This document shows positions 10,253-18,328 of a stretch of 64,000 nucleotides of DNA, piece by piece. The translations under genes were made by a program, and so were the position numbers. Location: assembly GCA_029266635.1 (NCBI GenBank), contig JAQSWM010000002.1, positions 124,001-188,000 on the forward strand, written 5' to 3'. This DNA comes from Sphingobacteriaceae bacterium. GTDB lineage: Bacteria; Bacteroidota; Bacteroidia; Sphingobacteriales; Sphingobacteriaceae. Under the pieces are notes generated by a model. The model was not told the origin of the DNA, searched no databases, and saw only the letters and a program-made list of their open reading frames with translations. Numbering within the stretch: the first letter of the stretch is position 1; the number at the start of each line of letters is the position of its first letter.

Positions 10253-12712
10253 CTAAAATTCTTTATCGCCAATTTCGCTTGTTGGAAGCTTCGCTTTTCC
10301 TGAAAGCTTGTTCAGGTTGAAGCTCAAGTTGAGCAGGAATACATCCGTCTCGTAGATGTAATTTGTAGTGGTATAAAAGTTTGCTCCGCTTGTGGTGATT
10401 CGTTGCTTGTTAGCATCCATAAAGCCTAAGTTCATGTTTTGCCATTGCAGCATCGCTGAAAAACGGCCATCGCCAAAGGTTTTCTTAAGAGAAGTGTTTG
10501 GGATCAGAAACCGTGAGTCTTTGCCCTGGGCAGTTGGCCTTTCGGAAAGATAATTCACATTGCCCTGGAACGTCCATTTTGCTCCCAGATCAAAACTTGA
10601 ATTTGCATTGATTGAATATGCCCAATCTGAATTAGAGATAGAAGATGCAACTCCAAGGATGTTTAAGTTACCGTTGATTTTGTAATTGTAAATATTGGTT
10701 CCCAGGTACAAGCTCCACCATTTTGCCGGCTTAATGTTCGTTCCGGCTTCAAAGCCAAAGAGACGGGCTTTTTCCGCATTCGTGAACACACGGTTCAGAA
10801 TAGTGTCTGCATAAACGCTGTTTACACGTTGTATCGGGTTCTTGATGTTCTGGAAATAGAACGTAGAAAAAAATGAGCCACTTGAGAAGGTGTGATTGAT
10901 TCCAAGTTCGGCAAGATCAACAAACTGGGGCAGCAGGTCAGGATCGCCTTGCTCCAGTGTTTCAGAGTGTTCCCTTTCGGGGATAGGATTCAGCTCGTAG
11001 TTGTTATTTCGTTGCACGCGTTTGCTGTACCCGGCCTTAGCACTCCATGAAGGATTAAATGTGTAAAGCAGATTTGCCGATGGGAACAGGTTTGAAAGAT
11101 TCAGGAGGTGCTTATTTGGATCGTATGAAAGATCAACCTCGCGATCGGCAATTTCATAGCGCAAACCGGCAACGTATTGTAGTTTATCAGCCTTTCCTGA
11201 ATACTGCGAATAGACAGAATTGATCACGTTTTTAGCCTTCGCCGTTCCTCTAAACCGGGCAATATCGGTTTGTGAAGTTGCCGGGTTAACTGAATAATCA
11301 AATGTGCCGTTCTGTGTATCATATCTGAACTGGTAGCCACTTTCCAGCTTGCCTTTGCCAAGAGGAACAGAATGGTCAAGCTTTAATCTATAACCTTCAA
11401 TCGGGTTTTCGTACGGGTTGAAAACCTGTTGGATCATTTGTCCGGTGACAGGATATTTAAGATTGCGGTTGTTGGTGTTTCCATACAAACTCGCTTTTTC
11501 ATACAAGCCGGAAGCAGTGAGCGTGGATTTGTTTTTGAAGGTGTGTGTATAATCCAGGTTTCCTAAAGTGAAATTGCCTTGCTTGGTTTGCAGGTTGGAA
11601 TTAAAATAAGTGGTGCTTTTTATCAAAGCATTCGTGTTCAGATTTGAAGTGGAATTGGTGTAAAGGATGTCTGCTAAACGCGATTGAAACCTTTTTCCTG
11701 CAAAGAATCCAGCAGAAATAGAATTGCTTGCATTCGGGGTATAAACTACTGAAGCCCGGCCAGCATAGTTATATTTATCAAAGCTTCTTTCACCGTTTGA
11801 AGGAAAGCGGGTGATGGTGTTATTTGCCAGATTTTTGGTGTAAACTTCGCCTTCGCGATAACCGGCGTTATCGTTTCTCGTGTAATTTCCTCCTACAGAA
11901 ACATCCCAGCTTTTCTTGCGCATGTTCAACGTAAGGTCTGCGCCGTAGCGTTGCGGCTGTTCAGTGTTGCCGTAATCTGTTGTGCTGGGCAGGCCAACCA
12001 TCGCATTTGCAGCGAGGCTCAAACCATCGTTTGCGCCTTTTTTGGTCACGATGTTGATGATCCCGGCCTTTCCATCCGGATCGTATTTAGCGGAAGGAGC
12101 CGTAATTAGCTCAATATTTTCCAGCGCATTAGCCGGAAGCTGGCTCAATACCGTTTGCGCATCCGTCAACACAGGCTTACCATTCACAAGAACCAAAAAT
12201 CCCGTTGCGCCCCGTACACTGATCTCGCCCTCGCCATTCACCGATACAGAGGGCAGGTTTTTCAGAACGTCTATCGCGGAACCGCCTTTTGCCGACTGAA
12301 ATTGATCAGCCCGGTACGTTTGTTTGTCGATTTTATTTAAGGCGTTTATCTGCTGTCCGGTAACCGTAACTTCGTTCAAAAGCTTGCTGCCGGGCTTCAA
12401 CAGAATCTGCCCCAGGTTAAGCTGTCCGCCCGAAACAGTTATGTTTCGCACATATTTTGTTTCATAGCCAATAAAGACGGCTTTAAGCGAGTAGGTTCCC
12501 GCTGCAATTTTCGAAAGCGTAAACTCTCCCTTTTCGTTAGCAAGTGTTCCGGCAACTACCGTAGAGTCTGATGTTTTTAACAGGGCGATGCTTGCATAGT
12601 CTAAAGGCGATTTGCTTTGTTCGTCTACAACTATACCCTTTACAGAACCCGTTTGTGCTATTGAAAACTGAAAGGAAAGAAGAGCGATAGCAATAAGTAG
12701 AAATTTTTTCAT
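10253..12712 (-). CDS. TonB-dependent receptor / outer membrane beta-barrel protein with CarboxypepD_reg domain
   Basis: Outer membrane transporter of 819 residues that is not SusC-like: it has no SusD partner and ends in the 'outer membrane beta-barrel family' fold common in Sphingobacteria. Signal peptide 1-20 (ends SIAQ); CarboxypepD_reg-like domain about 24-105; plug about 118-230, including 'GGSAIDVLKNLPSVSV', 'GKPVLTDAQTVLSQLPA' and 'GIINIVTKK'; barrel to the C-terminus. The minus-strand gene is followed after 2 bases by the sulfatase, a clear two-gene operon. It may import the desulfated product or siderophore-like compounds; the linkage to a sulfatase favours a glycan fragment, but this is inference. 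Confidence 0.9.
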   Translation of the reverse strand: MKKFLLIAIALLSFQFSIAQTGSVKGIVVDEQSKSPLDYASIALLKTSDSTVVAGTLANEKGEFTLSKIAAGTYSLKAVFIGYETKYVRNITVSGGQLNLGQILLKPGSKLLNEVTVTGQQINALNKIDKQTYRADQFQSAKGGSAIDVLKNLPSVSVNGEGEISVRGATGFLVLVNGKPVLTDAQTVLSQLPANALENIELITAPSAKYDPDGKAGIINIVTKKGANDGLSLAANAMVGLPSTTDYGNTEQPQRYGADLTLNMRKKSWDVSVGGNYTRNDNAGYREGEVYTKNLANNTITRFPSNGERSFDKYNYAGRASVVYTPNASNSISAGFFAGKRFQSRLADILYTNSTSNLNTNALIKSTTYFNSNLQTKQGNFTLGNLDYTHTFKNKSTLTASGLYEKASLYGNTNNRNLKYPVTGQMIQQVFNPYENPIEGYRLKLDHSVPLGKGKLESGYQFRYDTQNGTFDYSVNPATSQTDIARFRGTAKAKNVINSVYSQYSGKADKLQYVAGLRYEIADREVDLSYDPNKHLLNLSNLFPSANLLYTFNPSWSAKAGYSKRVQRNNNYELNPIPEREHSETLEQGDPDLLPQFVDLAELGINHTFSSGSFFSTFYFQNIKNPIQRVNSVYADTILNRVFTNAEKARLFGFEAGTNIKPAKWWSLYLGTNIYNYKINGNLNILGVASSISNSDWAYSINANSSFDLGAKWTFQGNVNYLSERPTAQGKDSRFLIPNTSLKKTFGDGRFSAMLQWQNMNLGFMDANKQRITTSGANFYTTTNYIYETDVFLLNLSFNLNKLSGKAKLPTSEIGDKEF

Positions 12713-12846
12713 TTAATGGCGAGGGATGGATGTTACTAGTTATTCGACGCTAAAAATAGGGAAAATCAACATCTTCATTTTTTTAGGCTGGTAACAATAT
12801 TATCATACAAAAACGGGGTGTAATTCATCGGATAAATTTTTAATAT

Positions 12847-12859
12847 TGAACATTGTTCA
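12847..12859. promoter_or_regulatory. Perfect 13-base palindrome, candidate operator
   Basis: TGAACA-T-TGTTCA is a perfect inverted repeat around T12853. It sits in the divergent intergenic region between the receptor/sulfatase pair and the isomerase-like gene, 47 bases before the preferred ATG of the latter. A dimeric repressor or activator could bind here; the regulator is unknown. Confidence 0.4.
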
Positions 12860-12905
12860 GCCATATTCACTTTCCCGATGTGGCTTATTTATTAAACTAA
12901 CCATC

Positions 12906-13790
12906 ATGATAAACAGAAGATCATTCCTGCAGCAATCGGCTCTTTTAGGTGCCGGTGTTTTATTTGCATCATGCCGCACTTCTTTAGTTTCTTCCAAGCC
13001 GTTCAATAAAATAGGTTTGCAGTTGTACACTCTTCGCGGTGAGATTCTAAAAGATCCCCGGGGAGTTATAGCGGCCGTAGCGAAAGCAGGGTACGATGAT
13101 ACCGAAACTTACGATTACAATCTGAAAAACAAATTCTTCGGATTAACGCCAAAAGAATTCAATCAGCTGTTAAAAGATAACGGACTGACATCTTACAGCG
13201 GTCATTATGGGATGGAGCAGCTTATCACCAAAGGCTCGTTCGATGACCTGAAAACATATATTGATGCAGCCAGGATCATTGGGCAGGAGTACATTGTACT
13301 TCCTCACCTGGCGCCAGCCTTGCGCTCCACTTCAGATCAGTGGAAAGCAATTGCCGAGAAATGCAACAAAGCGGCGGAATTATGTGAAGCTTCCGGCTTG
13401 CACTTTGGCTATCACAACCACGATTTTGAGTTTCAGAAACTTGCCGATGGTGGTGTGGGATACGACATCCTGTTAAAGAATACCGATCCCAAGTTGGTCA
13501 AATTTGAACTTGATTTGTATTGGGCTGTCCGGGCAGGGCATAACCCGCTCACTTTGTTCCAGCAAAATCCCGGAAGGTTCGTTATGTGGCATGTAAAAGA
13601 CATGAGCAAAGGCGATCCGAAAATCCAGACCGAAGTAGGGAAAGGAACTATTAACTTTAAAGAGATTTTTGCACAGGCGAAGTTAGCGGGCACAAAGCGC
13701 TTCTATGTTGAACACGAAAATAACTACGTGCCCAATCCGCTTGACAGCATTGTAACAAGTGCCAGCTATGTGAAAAGCAATTTGATGTAG
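12906..13790 (+). CDS. Secreted sugar phosphate isomerase/epimerase-like TIM-barrel protein
   Basis: AP endonuclease 2/xylose isomerase-like TIM barrel of 294 residues, carrying an export signal unlike true cytosolic isomerases. The start is set at ATG 12906 because 'MINRRSFLQQSALLGAG' begins a Tat-like/lipoprotein signal ending in FASC (Cys23); an upstream in-frame TTG at 12846 would add 20 unlikely residues. Probable metal ligands: Glu175 in 'HNHDFEF', Asp203 in 'ELDLYW', His229 in 'WHVKDM', Glu269 in 'YVEHE'. Exported members beside DUF1080 and Gfo/Idh proteins are thought to act on 3-keto sugars or 3-keto-glycosides. The next gene starts 4 bases after the stop. Confidence 0.88.
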   Translation: MINRRSFLQQSALLGAGVLFASCRTSLVSSKPFNKIGLQLYTLRGEILKDPRGVIAAVAKAGYDDTETYDYNLKNKFFGLTPKEFNQLLKDNGLTSYSGHYGMEQLITKGSFDDLKTYIDAARIIGQEYIVLPHLAPALRSTSDQWKAIAEKCNKAAELCEASGLHFGYHNHDFEFQKLADGGVGYDILLKNTDPKLVKFELDLYWAVRAGHNPLTLFQQNPGRFVMWHVKDMSKGDPKIQTEVGKGTINFKEIFAQAKLAGTKRFYVEHENNYVPNPLDSIVTSASYVKSNLM

Positions 13791-13794
13791 TTGT

Positions 13795-15441
13795 ATGAGA
13801 CCAACAAAGTTGAGTGGTTTTGCAGCTTTAGCGGCATCGTTATTATTCAGCATAAGCGGATTTTCGCAAAGTTCGCCAGTGCTGCCACGCCTTGAGAAAC
13901 GAGGAGAGGCCACTCAACTAATCGTCGACAATAAGCCATACCTGATCTTAGGCGGAGAACTTCGCAATTCCAATACTTCGAACTTGGAATATTTGCAGCC
14001 TCTGCTGCCTAAGCTAGCTAAAATGAACATGAACACGGTGCTTGCGCCGGTCACATGGGATTTGATGGAGCCTGAGGAGGGCAAGTTCGACTTTACCCTG
14101 GTTGATGGTTTGCTGAAACAAGCTCGTGAAAGCAAGCTTCGGGTTGTTGTACTATGGTTCGGGACATGGAAGAATGGCCTGTCGCACTATGTCCCCGACT
14201 GGGTGAAGAAGGATTTTCGTCGTTTTCCACGGGTAAAACTCGCCAGCGGTAAAAGCACAGAAACAGTAAGCGTATTCAGCAAAGAAGCTTTGAGCGCAGA
14301 TACGAAGGCTTTTACTGCTCTAATGAAACACCTTAAGGTTGCAGATGCTGCATACCGTACGGTGATCATGGTGCAGGTAGAAAATGAGGTCGGCATCCAC
14401 GGCGACACACGCGATCGCTCAACTATTGCAAACACCGCTTTTTCTCAGCCCGCTCCTGCAGAATTGATCGCGGGCTTGAAAAAATATCAAACAGAACTCC
14501 AGCCCGCTGTAAAAAACCTTTGGGAAGCCGTTGGATCGAAAACAAATGGAAGCTGGGAAGATATCTTCAGCAAAAATTTGGTTACTGACGAGATATTTAT
14601 GGCATGGAACTACGCAAAATATATCAATCAGGTAGCAGCGGCAGGTAAGGCACAATATGACCTTCCGATGTATGTAAACGCATGGTTGCCGCAAAATCAC
14701 CCAAAAGGTGGGCCGGTGGCCAGTATGCACGACATCTGGAGAGTTGGTGCTCCGCAAATCGATTTTTTTGCGCCAGACATTTACAAAGCAGAATTTAAGC
14801 AAGTTGTCGCTAATTATTATCACACATGGAAGCCGCTATTTATACCTGAATCGGTTGCCGACTCGGCTGGAGCATCAAATGCGTATTATGTAATTGGGAA
14901 ATATAAAGCCTTGGGTTTTTCTCCGTTCGCAGTTGAAGATCGGATTACAGGCTATGACGAGCCGATTCCAGTGGCCTATAAAGAATTGTCAGACATGGCG
15001 CCAGTAATTCTTGAGGCGCAGCGCAAGAGCACTATTACCGCAGTAACCGTTAATAATGGCAATCCTGTGGACACTATAGAAATGGGAGGGTACAGGCTTG
15101 AGGTGCGCCCCCGGATAACAAGAGGCAAAACGCCCGCGGCATCGTCCGGTTACGGTCTGATTATCAATTCCGGTCCGGATGAATTCATACTTTCTGGTTT
15201 AAACTTTGAGGTTTCCTTTACACCGGCAACGCCGGGTCCGCAGATGGCAGGGCTCGCTTCCGTTTGGGAAGGCACGTTCAAGAATGGGGAATGGGTCCCA
15301 GGAAGGAAGCTTAATGGCGACGAGGTTATGGTAGGCTACGATTTGGCTAAACAAGCTGCCAATAATAAAACGGGTACAGTAGCAAGAATTCAAAATAATG
15401 CTATTGGTACCTTGAAAGTGAAGTTGTATAGGTTCGAGTAG
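13795..15441 (+). CDS. GH35-like (DUF5597-type) beta-galactosidase candidate
   Basis: Secreted glycosidase of 548 residues with a signal peptide (ends SGFSQ, about residue 25). The TIM barrel spans about 40-360. 'VQVENEVG' (residues 193-200) gives the clan GH-A acid/base Glu198, and 'LFIPES' (about 348-353) gives the probable nucleophile Glu352. 'LAPVTWDLMEPEEGKFDF' is the family's early barrel motif. The C-terminal 150 residues look like the beta-rich DUF5597 domain found in this GH35-related group. It starts 4 bases after the isomerase-like gene, hence the same operon. Beta-galactosidase activity is the best guess, but related proteins act on other beta-linked sugars. Confidence 0.85.
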   Translation: MRPTKLSGFAALAASLLFSISGFSQSSPVLPRLEKRGEATQLIVDNKPYLILGGELRNSNTSNLEYLQPLLPKLAKMNMNTVLAPVTWDLMEPEEGKFDFTLVDGLLKQARESKLRVVVLWFGTWKNGLSHYVPDWVKKDFRRFPRVKLASGKSTETVSVFSKEALSADTKAFTALMKHLKVADAAYRTVIMVQVENEVGIHGDTRDRSTIANTAFSQPAPAELIAGLKKYQTELQPAVKNLWEAVGSKTNGSWEDIFSKNLVTDEIFMAWNYAKYINQVAAAGKAQYDLPMYVNAWLPQNHPKGGPVASMHDIWRVGAPQIDFFAPDIYKAEFKQVVANYYHTWKPLFIPESVADSAGASNAYYVIGKYKALGFSPFAVEDRITGYDEPIPVAYKELSDMAPVILEAQRKSTITAVTVNNGNPVDTIEMGGYRLEVRPRITRGKTPAASSGYGLIINSGPDEFILSGLNFEVSFTPATPGPQMAGLASVWEGTFKNGEWVPGRKLNGDEVMVGYDLAKQAANNKTGTVARIQNNAIGTLKVKLYRFE

Positions 15442-15544
15442 GCTTAAAAATTCAAGGTTGCGTAACTGAGACAAACAGCTGATCATTCGTTTACGAGAGC
15501 ATTCCAAGTCTCGACGGCAATTAAGTAGAAGTGCCAGTTGATTT

Positions 15545-15567
15545 TTATAACGGTAATTTCGTTATAA
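15545..15567. promoter_or_regulatory. Inverted repeat TTATAACG-N7-CGTTATAA, candidate operator
   Basis: Eight-base arms separated by seven bases lie about 77 bases before the DUF1080 start codon. The same half-site CGTTATAA recurs at 15619-15626, closer to the start. Three copies of one octamer in a 200-base leader suggest a binding site for a regulator of the DUF1080-oxidoreductase operon. Confidence 0.45.
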
Positions 15568-15643
15568 CAGATTTAAAATATAGCTTCCGTTTAATTGCAA
15601 ATAATTTATAATATTGGGCGTTATAAACCACAAAACATCCTTA

Positions 15644-16414
15644 ATGAAATACAGCCTTTTGGCGATTGGCGTGCTGTCATTATGCTTCAATAATGCAGTG
15701 GCACAAGAAAAGCCCAAACACGAAGACACCGAATTTTATACACCGGTTCCTAAAGTAATAACGCCCGGGGCCACACCTTCAGATGCGCCGTCTGACGCTA
15801 TAGTTCTGTTTAACGGAACGGATCTCGATCAGTGGGTTTCTACCGCTGATAGGGCTAAAAAAGCTGAATGGCTGGTGTCAAACGGAGATCTTACGGTTGA
15901 TAAAAGCAAAGGGAACATCGAAACAAAACAGGCCTTCGGGAGCTATCAGCTACACATCGAATGGAAAGAACCAGCTGTGCTTAGCGGTAAAGGTCAGGCT
16001 CGGGGCAACAGCGGCATTTTCTTAGCCTCCACCGGAAAAGGCGATGCCGGTTATGAGCTTCAGGTGTTAGATTCGTATAAAAACGATACTTATGTAAACG
16101 GCCAGGCCGGAAGTATTTACAAACAATACATCCCGCTTGTAAATGCATCGAAACCTCCAGGGCAGTGGCAGCAATATGATGTAATCTGGACTGCTCCGTC
16201 ATTTAAAGAAGACGGTTCGGTTGCGTCACCAGCCCGAGTAACCGTGTTTTACAACGGCATTTTGGTTCAAAATAACGTAGAATTAAAAGGCGAGACGGTT
16301 TATATCGGACAGCCTTTTTATAACAAACACGGTAAATCCCCCATCAAGTTGCAGGCTCATGGCGATCCAAGCGAGCCCATCAGCTTCCGCAACATCTGGG
16401 TACGCGAACTTTAA
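15644..16414 (+). CDS. DUF1080 (3-keto-disaccharide hydrolase-like) secreted protein
   Basis: Secreted concanavalin-like beta-sandwich protein of 256 residues. The start is ATG 15644, directly before a signal peptide (MKYSLLAIGV...AVAQ); an in-frame TTG at 15614 is rejected. Family motifs are 'LFNGTDLDQWV' (about 55-65), 'ARGNSGIFL' and the terminal 'PISFRNIWVREL'. DUF1080 proteins are annotated as 3-keto-disaccharide hydrolases and commonly sit beside Gfo/Idh oxidoreductases, as here (next gene 18 bases away). Likely role: cleavage or hydration of an oxidised glycoside made by the neighbouring oxidoreductase. Catalytic activity of this copy is inferred. Confidence 0.9.
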   Translation: MKYSLLAIGVLSLCFNNAVAQEKPKHEDTEFYTPVPKVITPGATPSDAPSDAIVLFNGTDLDQWVSTADRAKKAEWLVSNGDLTVDKSKGNIETKQAFGSYQLHIEWKEPAVLSGKGQARGNSGIFLASTGKGDAGYELQVLDSYKNDTYVNGQAGSIYKQYIPLVNASKPPGQWQQYDVIWTAPSFKEDGSVASPARVTVFYNGILVQNNVELKGETVYIGQPFYNKHGKSPIKLQAHGDPSEPISFRNIWVREL

Positions 16415-16432
16415 GAAAAACTAATCAACTAT

Positions 16433-17878
16433 ATGGATAAAAAGAATAACACCTCACGCCGGGATTTTATTAAAACCGGAGCGATTGCAGCCGCCGGTTT
16501 CATGATAGTTCCCCGTCATGTGTTAGGTGGGAAAGGCTTTGTAGCCCCAAGCGATAAGTTATTAATAGCCGGCGTTGGAGCAGGCGGAAAAGGGCAATCA
16601 GACATTGCCAATTTCTACAAAAGCGGAAATGCTGAGATTGCATTTTTGTGCGATGTTGACGATCGTCGTGCGGCAGAAACTGTAAAGAACTTCCCGAAAG
16701 CGAAGTATTACAAAGACTGGCGTGAAATGTATGATAAAGAAGCGAAGCATTTCGATGCGGTTTCTGTTTCAACGCCAGACCACAACCACGCTATCATTGC
16801 CATGCATGCCATGCAACGCGGCAAACACGTGTATGTTCAAAAGCCGTTGACTCACGATATTTATGAGGCCCGGATGCTTACCCAGGCAGCAAAAAAATAC
16901 AAAGTGGTAACCCAGATGGGAAACCAGGGCGCATCTAACGACGGAACCCGCCAGTTGAAAGAATGGTATGATGCCGGCATCATCGGCGATGTGCATACCG
17001 TTTATGCATGGACCAACCGGCCTATCTGGCCACAAGGTATTCCATGGCCGAGCGCTGCTGCCCAGATTCCAAAAGAACTCGATTGGAATTTGTGGTTGGG
17101 CACAGCTCCTGATAAGAATTACGTAGAAAAGTTAGTTCCGTTTAACTGGCGTGGCTGGTGGGATTATGGCACAGGCGCATTAGGCGACATGGGCTGCCAC
17201 CTGGTAGAAGCTCCGTTCAGAGTGCTGGGCTTGAAATATGCAAACGATGTGCAGGCAACTGTAGGGACCGTGTTCGTAGATGCTATGAAGCAGGGATATT
17301 TCCCTGAGAGCTGCCCGCCTTCAAGCCACGCAACACTTACCTTCCCTAAAACTGAGAAAACCAAAGGGCCTATTACCCTCCACTGGATGGATGGCGGTAT
17401 TCAGCCAGAGCGCCCGGAAGAGTTGGGAGCAAATGAATTATTTGGTGACGGCAAAAACGGAACCTTGTTCATCGGAACAAAAGGCAAAATGATGGCAAGC
17501 ACCTACGGCGCAAACGCACGGCTGCTTCCGTTGAGCCGCAATCAGGAAGTTAAAGTGCCTCAAACCATCACCCGGGTTCCCGGCGAAGCGGATGGCCACT
17601 ACGCACAGTGGGTGAATGCAGCTATTGCAGGCTACGGCAAACATGAGCTAAGCTCGCCGTTCGAAGTTGCAGGTCCATTGACTGAAGCGCTTTTGATGGC
17701 TAACCTCGCTATCCGCGGATACGATATCCAAAAACCTAAAAAGGATGGTAAAGGTGTAGATTATCCTGGAAGGTTCGTGAAGTTCCTTTGGGATAATGAG
17801 AACATGAAGGTTACCAACGTTGACGAAGCTAACCAGTTTGTAAAAAGGCAGTATCGCCAGGGCTGGAGCCTCACCTAA
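16433..17878 (+). CDS. Tat-exported Gfo/Idh/MocA family oxidoreductase
   Basis: NAD(P)-dependent sugar oxidoreductase of 481 residues with a twin-arginine signal ('SRRDFIKTGAIAAAGF'), so it probably folds with cofactor before export. Rossmann motif GVGAGG (47-52) and the dehydrogenase motif 'VQKPLTH', where Gln136 replaces the usual Glu of EKP and Lys137 is kept. Members of this exported group are proposed to oxidise or reduce C3 of glycosides. The DUF1080 gene is 18 bases upstream and a strong terminator follows, so the two make an operon. Substrate unknown; a retained cofactor outside the cytoplasm is the odd feature of the family. Confidence 0.92.
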   Translation: MDKKNNTSRRDFIKTGAIAAAGFMIVPRHVLGGKGFVAPSDKLLIAGVGAGGKGQSDIANFYKSGNAEIAFLCDVDDRRAAETVKNFPKAKYYKDWREMYDKEAKHFDAVSVSTPDHNHAIIAMHAMQRGKHVYVQKPLTHDIYEARMLTQAAKKYKVVTQMGNQGASNDGTRQLKEWYDAGIIGDVHTVYAWTNRPIWPQGIPWPSAAAQIPKELDWNLWLGTAPDKNYVEKLVPFNWRGWWDYGTGALGDMGCHLVEAPFRVLGLKYANDVQATVGTVFVDAMKQGYFPESCPPSSHATLTFPKTEKTKGPITLHWMDGGIQPERPEELGANELFGDGKNGTLFIGTKGKMMASTYGANARLLPLSRNQEVKVPQTITRVPGEADGHYAQWVNAAIAGYGKHELSSPFEVAGPLTEALLMANLAIRGYDIQKPKKDGKGVDYPGRFVKFLWDNENMKVTNVDEANQFVKRQYRQGWSLT

Positions 17879-17900
17879 GATTCAAATAGGAGAACAAAAA

Positions 17901-17930
17901 AAGCCGGGCATGCCCGGCTTTTTTTGTTTT
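17901..17930 (+). terminator. Rho-independent terminator
   Basis: Perfect 20-base palindrome (AAGCCGGGCA/TGCCCGGCTT) followed by a T-rich tract and preceded by six A. It closes the oxidoreductase operon and may also serve the convergent unknown gene ending at 17969. Confidence 0.92.
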
Positions 17931-17968
17931 GATGAAAGATATTAAAGCGAATCAGTAGCCAGGTCCGG

Positions 17969-18316
17969 CTAGTTTAATATCTCGCCCTGGAAAACCAGTT
18001 GTCCGCTTTTGATAACGAAATTGTCTCCTGCAGCGGGTTGCCCCGAATTGCCATAAGGATCGAAAGAAACATAATAGATGCCTCCAATTTTCACAAATAC
18101 AATATCTGAATAGCTACGGTTATCAAAGTGATCTAGCAAGTTTAATTCCCAAACCTGGCTGAAAACCAACTCTACAATACAAGGTTCAGGTTTTTTATCA
18201 ATCAACCTTTTTACCTTAAGCCGTAATACAAGCTGGGCTTCTTTAAAGTTGCAAGTCAGGCTTTCAACTGCTCCGTCGTTTAAACTATACTGTCGCTTAA
18301 AGTCTTCCAGTAACAT
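17969..18316 (-). CDS. Hypothetical protein, 115 residues
   Basis: I do not recognise this protein. It has no signal peptide or membrane segment, is mixed alpha/beta in character, and ends in a probable beta-rich part ('IGGIYYVSFDPYGNSG', 'VIKSGQLVFQGEI'). It starts 12 bases after the NIPSNAP gene stop on the same strand, so the two are probably co-transcribed. A cytosolic accessory or immunity-like role cannot be told apart from sequence. Confidence 0.75.
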   Translation of the reverse strand: MLLEDFKRQYSLNDGAVESLTCNFKEAQLVLRLKVKRLIDKKPEPCIVELVFSQVWELNLLDHFDNRSYSDIVFVKIGGIYYVSFDPYGNSGQPAAGDNFVIKSGQLVFQGEILN

Positions 18317-18328
18317 GGTCTTGCCGTT

